Source: Pelomyxa schiedti (lineage: Eukaryota; Evosea; Pelobiontida; Pelomyxidae). From it: a stretch of 64,000 bases of DNA. Made by a program: the position numbers and the translations under genes. The notes below the pieces were generated by a model. The model was not told the origin of the DNA. It searched no databases and was given only the letters and a program-made list of their open reading frames with translations. This document shows, piece by piece, positions 23,061 through 33,467 of the stretch (positions within the stretch are counted from its first letter, which is position 1; each line of letters opens with the position of its first letter). The stretch is taken from assembly GCA_020536535.1 (NCBI GenBank), contig JAHLWZ010000801.1:62001-126000 (forward strand), in the 5' to 3' direction.

Positions 23061-26000
23061 TTACCAACATGAGCAAACGCACAAGCAAACAATCCACCCT
23101 TGTACGGTTAAGTCCATATCCCACAGATTCTTCTTCTCGTTCTTGATGTACTTGTCAGCAAGTTGTGTTCCCTCATTTGCGGCGGCAGCGGAATTGAAAG
23201 TGGTGAAGGTGGTACCAAGACCTAGAGGTAGAGACTGTTAGAGTTTAATTGGGACTTCAAGGTAGGATTTACCGGGTAGGAGCTTGTATGTGAAATCACA
23301 GTACCCTGGAAGTGCATTGAGGTAGTTGAGCCAGTGGGATGAAAAGTCAGCAGCCTGATTGGTGGTGAGTTTCGTTGAACTCACTCTTACCATCACTTTC
23401 AAATCTGGTGCATGAAATTAGCTTGATGGGAGAAGCACCCTCACGCCTATTTTTTGGCTCACCAATTTGTAAAACTTTGTCTGGTGAAGGGAAGCCAATT
23501 GCCAGGCCCATTTGGTTGGAATTAGAGAGTGATTGAAGGGATTGCAGTTGTGGTAGAGCCTGTTGGCCCGTCTGCTGAGGTTGAGTGAGTTGAGTCGAGG
23601 AACCTACTTGCTGTGCATTTGCTGCTAGGGACACCACTGGGGAGCCATTTCCTTTTGAAGTAAGATGCGCAATCAGTACATTCTATAGTAGTATACTTAT
23701 TGATCTCCCTTTCTCTAGAGAGAACGGAGGGCTGCGAACTACTTCATTCCCCGGAAGTTCAAGTACTAGTTGAACGGTGGATTGCAGATGTTCACTATTT
23801 ATTTTACGTGTTCAGTCGGGTATGTCCAAGTGATAAAATTGGAAAAACCTGGAGGATGAGCAGTGACTTTTACAACGATCCAATGTGCAACACACATAGC
23901 CATTGGGCATTCTTGCAGCTTCAAAGACTTTTTTACTAGATGCTTTGAGGGTGATAAGCTTTCCAGATGTAGAGGAACAAATCGGGCAGTGCACGGCTGC
24001 AAATCTTATTAAAACTGATGCGCACGTTTTGGCTCGATACCCTCATTGGTTCCTTCTTTGCAGGTTTTCATGTTTCTTACACATTGCTCAAAAATTTTCT
24101 CGTCTGTGAGACCATGTTGCGTTCGATACTCAGAGCTCATGATAAGGTGGACCTTATTGCGGGATCAACCTAGATTTCTGCTGTGGGAGTGCGGTTTACC
24201 TGGAAGCTTTTGTCTCGATGAATTTTAGTGGTGCTAAGATGAAGTACACAGTTGTTCCCAGAATGAAGTTTGTGCTCCACCTCGTGATAAATTTGCTGGA
24301 GTTGCTCGTCGTTGAGAGGCTCTGCATCAATATAAACAATGTTTCATGGAAATAAGATAAGAATACCACTTGTCACTAGTGGGGTTCCGGACTGCTGAAG
24401 GGGAGATGATCCACTTGGCATAGTCAGCCCCATTGTCATGCTTAAAGCCTGTGCTTGCTGTAATACCGGAGCTAACCCTCCGGGATGAGATACGCCACGT
24501 TGTAATGCTGAGAGAGGTGAATATTGAGTATTGTTGGGCAGATACCATTGACTAAATCGGGGCTGTTGAGACCCAACGCAGCTGGAGCACCAGGCAGATC
24601 CGGTAGGCCATTCCATGTACTGTCGAACTCCGGAGAAGATTCCGGGAATGTAGGTGTTGTAATATCACTACTTGATGGAGAATGCAGTTGTTGAAGCAAC
24701 TGCTGTGAAGGTAAGGGAGTGGCAGCACTATTTAATTGAGAATCGGTTGCATTGGATTGGATAGATGACACAGTGGAATTGCTGGGGGTTCCTGAGGTTG
24801 AGTGGGGGTGTGTCACATCTTGCATTTCAGGAAGTCTTACAACTTTACGGGGAGGGGCCTGCATGAAGTCTTATTTATTGTACTGTGGATTTTTGGAAGA
24901 TGAATTTACCACAAGGTCCCCTTCTGGATGTGTTCCAGAGGATGAATCGTTTCCCAAAGGCGGCTTGGAAAAGGTTAAATGCAACTGCTAAAGATAGTAG
25001 TATGGTACTTGTAATGTCCCCAAGAATGCAAGTAACGAAGGAGCATCATTTCCAAAAAGATTCCTTAAACTACCAAGAACATTATTCATGTTGCTTGTTT
25101 GAAGAAGTCTGGAAGCAGTGGTGTCTCCAGGAGAGTTGTTTATCGTTCCCAGACTGGAAAGGCTTGGAGGAAATCCTGGATTACCGCCATTGTTTGTTCC
25201 ACTTTCCATTTGAAGTCCACTTCCAAGGCCAAGTCCTCCCATGGGTAAGTTGCCCACTGATCCCAATGCACCCACGTTTCCGGGTGACAAACCACCCATG
25301 GGTGGCAGCCCAGTTAGTGAAGAAAGCCCAGTCAGTGAAGAAAGCCCACTGGTACCAAAATTTCCCAGACCCATAGGCAAGTTCATTGGATTGGGAGTAT
25401 GCAACGCAGGCATGCTTCCCATTGCAGGGGTGCCCAATCCAGACAAGTGTCCAACTCCACTATTACCCATTAAGCCAGCCAATCCCAAATTTCCTAAGTT
25501 CATATTGCCGAGTCCCGTGTTTGTTGCCGATAAGACTCCTGGCATGTTCATCATTCCGAGAAGAGCACTCAAATTCACACCACTGCCACTAACAGGGGGT
25601 GTTGAAGATGGTGTACTATTTGGGGTTGGTGTGAGAGACTGTGCTGATGGTGTGTTTTGTAGGTTCATTGAAAACGGTACTGCTGTAGAAACCATGTATT
25701 GTTGTGATGGGGGATTGGTTATTGGGGTACTAACGTTACTGGAGCCTCCAAACTGAAAGGTTGGTTGTAGATTTTGAGGTTGAGATGATGAAAGTAATTG
25801 TGCTATCTCGTTAATGACAGCAGGGGTGGATGGAGCCAATAGAGAAAACCCCCCGGATGTGGGGTTTTGTTGTGTGTTAAAGCTAGGTTGTTGAGGTGAT
25901 TGTTGTAAGTGTAGTAGTTGCTGCATTTGGAGGTTTTGAATTTGTTGCTGGAGGTTATGTGGGGGCATATTCATCAAGGAAGATAGATTCTGTTTAAATT

Positions 26001-26153
26001 ATTTTCATCTAAAGAGCTGAAAACATGGGAAAGATACCATTGAATGTGGGGAACCACTCACGCCACGGGACTTGAATAATTAAGTGCCAAAGAAATCACA
26101 ATAAAATAGGAAAATACTTGAATACGTGAAGCATCGTCTTTGGAGGGCTGCAT
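23061..26153 (-). CDS. Gln/Asn/Ser-rich probable nuclear protein with a conserved C-terminal region
   Basis: I do not recognise the family with confidence. ATG 26153 begins MQPSKDDASRIQ; an intron then joins to NLSSLMNMPPHNLQQQIQ. Residues up to about 550 are Gln, Asn, Ser, Gly and Leu rich with short internal repeats (GLSSLTGLSSLTGLPPMGG at about 25.3 kb). From about 24.3 kb the composition becomes normal and exons join cleanly: EPLNDEQLQQIYHEVEHKL, VHLIMSSEYRTQHGLTDEKI, a Cys patch CPICSSTSGKL, then LVLELPGNEVVRSPPFSLEK, IGEPKNRREGASPIKLISC and a tail to TAA 23061. A long Q/N-rich activator-like half plus a compact half suggests a transcription factor. A CudA-type (STAT-related) factor of amoebozoans is one possibility, from general layout only. 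Convergent with the pseudokinase gene, 66 bp away. Confidence 0.6.
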
Positions 26154-26491
26154 TTCCTACTGTAGTATCTTATGAGGAAATGAAAGGGGTGGAAAAAAAA
26201 ACCAAAAAAAGGGGAAAAGGACAAGCACGAACCACAACAACACGACGGCAGATCGTCGTTGCTTGTTATCTTGTGTGTCTGAGGCCGCTACACCGACAGA
26301 TCCGGTAATCCCGTACGCGTGATGGGGCAGCGGCACTGATTGTTTTCAAATGTGATTTTGCTTTTTGCTTTTTTCTTCCAGTTTGGATTTCGGGTGTTTT
26401 ATTTTTGTAGTTTCCCGCGGTGTGAAATATGAGATTTAGCCTAACCATCATTTTGGTTGTGGTTTCCTTGCAGGGCAACTTTGCTTTCCTG
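26154..26491. other. intergenic region upstream of the Q-rich gene
   Basis: 338 bp between the WAPL stop and the next start on the same (minus) strand. It should hold the promoter of the downstream gene. Short A-rich runs near 26190; no gene, RNA or repeat seen. Confidence 0.5.
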
Positions 26492-29400
26492 CTACGACTT
26501 TCGTGGCGCGGCGAGTTTTTGTTCCTGCTGGGAATTCACACCCGTACTTGTGGTTGAAGTGATGATGGGTTCGTTGTCAGTGGGTTGTGAGCTTGCGGTG
26601 GTTGCTGTTGCTGATGCGTCGGTGAGCACTTTGAGCACTTCGGTGCAGGACAGTTTGGCTTTGTGCGTGAGTATGCCGGTCTTGTCCTGCCACTCCACAA
26701 ACTCCCGCAGGAAGGCCGTGAGGTGGGTGAAGGAGTGTGTGGGCAGGGCTTCAAGGGCTAGGCTGCAGTTCTTTGGGTGTTGCTGTACAAGGCAACCAAC
26801 GAGGAGCGCGGCGTAGGATGCTAGAACCCGGTTCTCCTGGGGTATCTCCTAAGCAAGCAAATTTAGTACTTGGACAAAAGGTTGTTGCATCACCTCGGAA
26901 GATGTTGTGGTGCAGTTCTCCAAGAAAATATCAACAATGGAAGGCATAAGAGGTTTCTGTCCAACTTCTACGTTGTGTGGCATTATCTATCATATTTCCT
27001 CCTCTTCACCCAAAGCGTACTTGTTTTTATCGTTGCTTCTCGTATGTGTGGGTTACCTTCAGCCAAGTTTATGAGAAGCCCTAGTGTAAGTACACGTATG
27101 TCATGTGTATTGCAGTTTGGAGGGTATTGCAGGGACAATAACCCCGACTAATTGGTTCTGAGTACTATCGAGTCATTGAGATCACTTACTACTAAATCCA
27201 AGCTTTGTGGGTTGCCATAAAACGGGCTCGCGGCTGTTTCATTGCCCTCCGTAAGATTGATCAATGCTTTGAGTATTGCAATTGTAATTGTCTGTACTTT
27301 TTGGGTATTGTAAGTGGAAGAAGGTTGGAACTTCTGCATATGGTCTCTTTCAGAGATAGATACCTCTGCTTTTGCTGTCATCCAGTACACTGAGCAGTAT
27401 CTCAACTGCTCCTTCCCTAACAAGTACTTGTTGATTTTCAGAGTTCAAGAACGTAACGTTTTCAACAATCTTGAGACAATTTTCTACTTGCCAAAGAAAA
27501 GAGCGATTGGTCCACCTCTGTGTGACTGTTGAAAAGAAAAAAAAGTTGCACTGGGACATACATCAGAACTACTTTTCAAAGTTGTTTTATAGCCTTTTAG
27601 CACACTCAGTATCACTTCTAGAGCACCGCATCTGAAAGTACGTTATTTTAGTGGATGGGTAACGGCCCTTTACTTTCGGCACTCATCATTGACAGAATGA
27701 TTTTTTTGTGAGCTTGTAATTAGTTGTAGACACTCAAGCCCAACAACTCCCGCCGTGATCTGTATTGTTATTTTCAGACTGTTGGAAGAATGTGCCTTCA
27801 TACCTCCTCGAAGTTGTGAGGGAGATTCGAAAATAACTGCTGAACTTGGCTAATCTGCTTTGAGGGAGATCGTATCACATAACTTACAACGATGATGAAA
27901 TAAAACCTCATAAACACCAGCAGTTACAGGCTTTAGGGGTGAATCGGCACAGGCACAAGAAAGTAGCCAGTTTTTCCTCTTTTTTGGAGGGGACAAAGGT
28001 GGTGAGCCTACATGCAGAGGATTCGTTGGTGTGGGACTGGTTTTGTTCAAAGACCCCAACAGAAGTAGTTGCTTGACTACCTGAGTAAATTGAATATGTA
28101 CCTGGTTTAGTTTAAAATGACCTTTATTACTAGTGCAAGGCAATCCCCATTTGCATAGGATAGGTTTGCAGGGTCTCCCAAAAGAAAATAAAGAGCGGAA
28201 ACGGCACAGAGTGACATCACCTTTAGAACAAGAAGAGAGTCTTTCATTTCATGGTTTTAAATTGTTTTATTTTAACTTTGTTACCTCATCACCAGCAGCT
28301 TTATGATCAATAGATGTAAAAATTTTTTCGAACAAACCGTGGGCCCGCAGCACGAGACCTACATCATTGGTGCTATGCTTACATAGTTTGACAAAATTAC
28401 AGCAACTGTGTGAGATTCAGCGAAAACGTTAACAAAAATTAAATGAAAATGGAAAAAACCTGGCACGACAAGCAGAAAGGCGTTCCATCTCTATGCCATC
28501 CAGAAGGTACGAAATTTCATCAAGAAGGTGGAAATTTTTTTGCTGTTCTGAAGTTCCTAAGGATGATGCCGATTCATCAATTTCCTAATATAGTGTTTAG
28601 AAAGAAGTGATGACAGGAAACATACCTCAAATTCGCTTCCATAACTACTTCGCCGTCTGACCCGTGAGAGGGTTCTTGTTATCCGGGGACGTTTACTTTT
28701 TTGTGAGGAAGGTTTTTCTTTGTGTGCGTTTTTTGTAGTCGGATCTTCAAGGCAGAAAGGGCTCTAAGTGTGGTTAAGTGGAGCCTTTCAAAAGCTTCTT
28801 ACTTTGTCTTTTGGTGTGAAAGGGAGTCTACGGGGAGGTGTAGCTAGCAAATCACTCTCACTCAATCTTCTTCGCAATGGAGACCCTCTGTCAAGCCCTT
28901 ATTCACCATTAATATCAAATTTTCATTCCTATTAGGACAACTTGCTGACCTGCACTAGCTGAATGAGGCCTTAGAGGAGTAGTTGGTGTTGGACTTTGAT
29001 TTTCTGTGCTCTCAACATCTTTCTTCTGGGGAGAAGATAGTAAGGTAGGTGCTTGTGATGGTACAGTTGGAGTTCCCTTGGGTGGTGTTGCAGGAGATAG
29101 AGTGGGGGATTCATGTTGTCCTTTGGTTGGCGTTGTGGGAGTTGGAATATGTTGTAGTGATACAGGAGATATAACGGTGTGACCAAATCGATTATACACA
29201 CGCCGGCGTGATGGAGATGTTGGTGAGAGTGAAGAGGCTGTTGATAGAACGGGATTGGACCCAACCGGCAAAGAGAACGGTTTTTCTTTTGATGTGTCTA
29301 GAAGTTGGTTGCTGAGGTTGACCTGTTGTGGTGGGAGAGTTGAAGAAGAAACTCCAGAGTTTTCAATAGAGCGAGGCAAGGTTTCTGTTGTGGGTACCAC

Positions 29401-30245
29401 TTTAACATCCGAAACTGGAGGCTGTGTGTCTGCTTGTGTAACTGAAAAGTGCATGGGGTTGGAGAAGTCAACAAAGAAATGGCAACTAGATTACCTTGTA
29501 TTTCAATGCTTCTTGGTTTATCTGTTTCAAGCGGTACAACAGGTTGCTGTGATTGGTGAAGTGAAGTTGATCTCCTCCTCAAAGTCAATGGAGAACGTGG
29601 CTTAATGGGACTGGCTGGAGTTGGCAAAATAGGTGTTGAATTTGGTGTGCTTTTTGTGGATGGTGGAATAGAAGCACTACCCCCATTGGCATCCCTTGCA
29701 CTAAAAATTTGGGTGACATTACTTCCACGGTTTTTGTCAATGTTTGAAGTTTCGTTCTTTCTTCTGTTCTTTTTGGATTTGACCTCCACATTAAGTAAAG
29801 GGTCCTCTTGTTTTGTTTCTTTCACGTTGGGACGAATTGGGCAGAGAGGAAGTCTTTTGCGGGACACTTTCATCTCAATTCCCGCATCAAAATCAAACAC
29901 ATCTTTGCTACTCTTTTGTAAAGCATCACTGTCACTGGAACTACATGAAGGGCTCTTCTCACGCTTCCTATTCTTACGTTTCTGTGCCGAAGAGGGGTTA
30001 TGCGGGTCGATGTTCTCTGTGTCCGTGTCTGTGTCGCTGAAGTGGCACGAACGCTCCTTGGTGGTCGCAGAGCCAACAGAATGAAGTCGCGACGACGGAG
30101 AAGACGAGAACGGCGAGGTCGGAGATGATGACGCCGAAGACAAGATCCGAGACAAAGTCGGCGGGCCGGTCACAGATCGCGACAACGAACCCTCAGTCAC
30201 TTTTGCAGTTGTCGCACTTCCGGCTCTGCGTCGCCTGAATGCCAT
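26492..30245 (-). CDS. WAPL: WAPL homologue, cohesin release factor
   Basis: WAPL opens the cohesin ring and unloads it from chromatin. The start is ATG 30245 (MAFRRRRAGSATT); an upstream in-frame TTG is not used. The N-terminal half is basic, Ser/Pro-rich and poorly conserved, as in all WAPL proteins (SSPTSPFSSSPSSR, KRKNRKREKSPS). The C-terminal helical-repeat (WAPL) domain is recognisable in pieces: EISYLLDGIEMERLSACRAR near 28.5 kb, ENCLKIVENVTFLNSENQQV at about 27.5 kb, ALINLTEGNE at 27.25 kb and the family's closing ASYAALLVGCL / HLTAFLREFVEWQDKTG at 26.6-26.8 kb. It ends at TAG 26492. The many introns of the middle region were not all resolved. It shares a 99-bp gap with the divergent glycosidase-like gene. 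Confidence 0.85.
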
Positions 30246-30344
30246 CAACAAGCGAGATCCCGCACCGCCGACGCCTGACTTCGCAAAAAAACCAATCAAA
30301 TTTTGTCTGCGCCGAAGGGACAAAAAAGCACCATAACGTTTGGC
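30246..30344. promoter_or_regulatory. 99-bp bidirectional start region between WAPL and the glycosidase-like gene
   Basis: The two ATG codons point away from each other and are separated by only 99 bp, so both promoters or one shared bidirectional promoter must fit here or extend into the genes. No TATA motif that I can defend. Confidence 0.55.
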
Positions 30345-33341
30345 ATGAGTAAGAGCCCGGACGTTGGCCTAGGGGGTGGCGATGTGCCGACTGTAGACGA
30401 CCTCGCCGGCGACTGGTGGTCCCCAATCTCTGAGGAGCACACCTCCCTGCCCACAATTACGAATTTCAGGGGAACTGTGCAGGTGCAGTGCGGGGAAAAG
30501 TGACACCACTCCCCTGCTCTCTAATTTATCCTGGGATCAGACGCCACACCTCCAACAAACGAAATCAAACTAATAATCATCATAATAATAATAAAACTAG
30601 ACCCAACCACTACTACTACACAGGCAGCGTGGAATGTAAGTGGAGTCCAGAACTTCATTTGTGCTCCTGTTGGAATAAGCAGCCCATTTGGAATGATGTT
30701 CTTGTGTGGTAGTGACGGAAGGCCACAGCAATTCCCAAAAAGAGTACGTCCCACATCATTTATACGAACTTCTTTTGGATGTTATTATGAAGACTGAAAT
30801 TCCAGCTGTTTTTTCCACCTGACTTGGGGTCTTGAAGGGGATGAAATACCGATGGAAGTGCTATGAACTTGAGCGCGAGTCTTGCGGCGTGCACACAGCT
30901 GTGAGAATGCACCCTCAGAAAGATGCAATTATTGAATGCATTACAGCCGATAGGTTCGCACTGCACTGCATTCACGGCCAAGTCGATAATGGTTTTATTT
31001 GTTGCACAGGGACATTGACGTATTTCTCGTTTTCAGTGGTTTGGCACGGGTGTGGCGTTTCACTGACTATTGGAACCTTCCTCCAGAAGACGTTCCTCAG
31101 TACAATGTGTGCCTGAGCCCCACTGGGTGCTTCCACATGACCGACTGCAAAACCTTTGGTTGTATGGACGTCTATGTGGAAGGGTCACTGAGTAAGATTA
31201 TTTATAGCGAATTGGCTGATTTTCTTGCACCTGGTATCCTTCGTCAATTTACCAAACAACAGTTTGAGCCTCACAAAAAAAAAAAAAAAAAAAAAAAGGA
31301 GAGGAGTGTGAGCACCTCCTTAAACAAGGGAGAGTTGGAGTATCGAAGATTTCTCTGCCAAGAGGAGTACCTTTCTACTGGTAAAAAATGGACTGCTTGC
31401 TATCATTTTTTCCCCCTAAATGAACCGCCAATAGGTATGCACTGATGGGAGTTGAAGAGCATCACACACCTCTTACAAACCCCATTGCTGATTTCGAATC
31501 CTTTAAATTTTTGTGGCAAAATGTTGGAGACAAAGCTACTTTCATGTAATCACTCAGCTAATAGGTGTGGTCTGCTGCATTCACACCTGGCAATGCTGAG
31601 TTTGAAGGTCATCTTCCAAAATATTCTTTGTTTGGAGCAGTACGATAAGAACCTTTCCTTGTACAAATGCTCATGAACTCCAGAAAATAGGAGTCGATCT
31701 ATCTCGGCTCTATTACATGTCTATTCTTGTACATATTCATTTAACAAAAGGAGTAGTAATCGTTACTTAGACCCTGCTCATGACTCGGAGGAGGTTTCCT
31801 CCACAGCAACCTCGTGCGTTAATAGCTACTGGTGGCCAAGCAATCTGGTATTTACATCCCTACCTGCCTACCCTAAAGTTCTGCAAATAGGAGTGAAGAA
31901 AGGAAGACAATAGATTATGCCTATGTCTGGTATGAGTCTCCCTTGATATTTAGTACATTCAACGCGTAGAATTTTTTCCTCCCAAGGGGGGGACCTGAAG
32001 GGGCACCCACAACAATATTCCTCTGGGAAGTGGAGTTCCAAGCACCACTTTTGGCCAGACTGGACCCCACAGCTCTGCGGAACATTTTAGAGCGTTTTAT
32101 GTCCGAATCACAACTGATGCACCACTGGGGAATTGAATGTATCAGTGGAAAAGGGGTTGGAATGTGCTACGGTGTGAATAGAAGTGCATTGCTTTCCTGT
32201 GTAAAAAGGTGGAAAGATCCTTTACTTCCTTCCTCATCTCAATTTAGGTATGTTGACATCACCACTGACAAGCAGTGGGCTTTGAAGCATTTGGACTTCC
32301 TTCGAACTTGTGCTGCTCAAAGTTCAGAGCTTTCTGACTACGGAGATTGCCAAAACGTTGCTCTCCTTCCCTGCTGTGTAAATTTCAGCAACAATTAAAT
32401 ATCCTCCTAAGATCCTTGAATGCGTGAGTACCTACGAACATAAAATAGCAGCATTCAATGCTGGTGCGGTTGGAGGACTTGAGTTTTTGTATGAGCTGAC
32501 TGGAGAAGTACGTTCGTTGGGTTTTTTTGGTCCCCGGACACCCGCCACTACTTCCGTTTCTTCTTCTAACGTGAACAAAAAAGACTGAATACATGGAAAG
32601 GGCAAAACTGTTGGCTGCCAACGTGTTAAGTCTGTTCCGAAATGGACCTTTTGCATGCCTTCAGGTCCTTTCCTTTCTCTTTTCTTCCACATTAATGGGG
32701 CAAAACAGCCAGACGGCTCCGAGAGAATTGTGAAAACCGTTCTTGACTTTGTTTACGTTGGAGAGAACATGGCAAGATTCCTTCCTGCTACCATCAAACA
32801 ACAAATGGTGGCGTTTCTTTCCTCAGAGTTACTGACACCGGATTGGATTTTTGCCCTTGCCCCATCAGATCCAGATGCTTTAACTCATAATCTTCCAGCG
32901 TTCCAGACGTACCGAGCCGATCACCAAGTAAGCTTCTGAAGCTGTTATCTCATCGTTGCGTTGATCAGCGGCTGGGAACTAACAAACAAAATCGCCACAA
33001 ATAGGCAACGGGAAGCTACCCTGGGTGGCCTGGCCGCGTTAGTGGAATCCTATTTGCATTCGGCTGCAAAGGTTTAAGCTTCTCCCGCTCACTTCGACCA
33101 CCTCTCACCAACCGCAGAGCTTGCCCAGCAGTGGTTGTCGCGAGTGCAAACCCTCACGCAGGAAGGGCCCTTTGGGCAGGCCCACTTCATCCACAACAAC
33201 ACAAGCACGCCATTACCATCACCAGACCCCACACGACACGACGCAGTCTTTGCCCGCAAAGCCAGCTTCATGAACGGCAACTGTAACCTCGAGTCCTGCG
33301 GCTCCGCCTTCGCCACCGCTTTACTTTCCAACTTCCTGTAA
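30345..33341 (+). CDS. six-hairpin glycosidase-like protein
   Basis: Cytosolic-looking protein of roughly 780 residues: ATG 30345 (MSKSPDVGLGGGD), no signal peptide. Pieces match the (alpha/alpha)6-barrel glycosidase superfamily as I know it from bacterial members: an N-terminal beta-sandwich (NFICAPVGISSPFGMMFL), then ALMGVEEHHTPLTNPIADFE, WEVEFQAPLLARLDPTALRN, YEHKIAAFNAGAVGGLEFLY, IVKTVLDFVYVGENMARFLP, TPDWIFALAPSDPDA, DHQATGSYPGWPG and the closing GPFGQAH / SCGSAFATALLSNFL. Substrate cannot be told; catalytic residues were not assigned. A run of 23 A at 31275-31297 lies between coding segments, and one more A (24) would keep the frame, so a homopolymer miscount or an unseen splice is likely there. 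Ends TAA 33341; next gene starts 126 bp on. Confidence 0.7.
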
Positions 33342-33467
33342 GCAGTTTGTCCCCCGCCAAAAAACGATTGAACTTTCGCACCCAAAAGGGGGTACGTTAC
33401 CCTCCAATGGCTGCACACAGGAGAAACGAAACCGCACGCCAGAACACAAAACACAAAAATAATCGAG

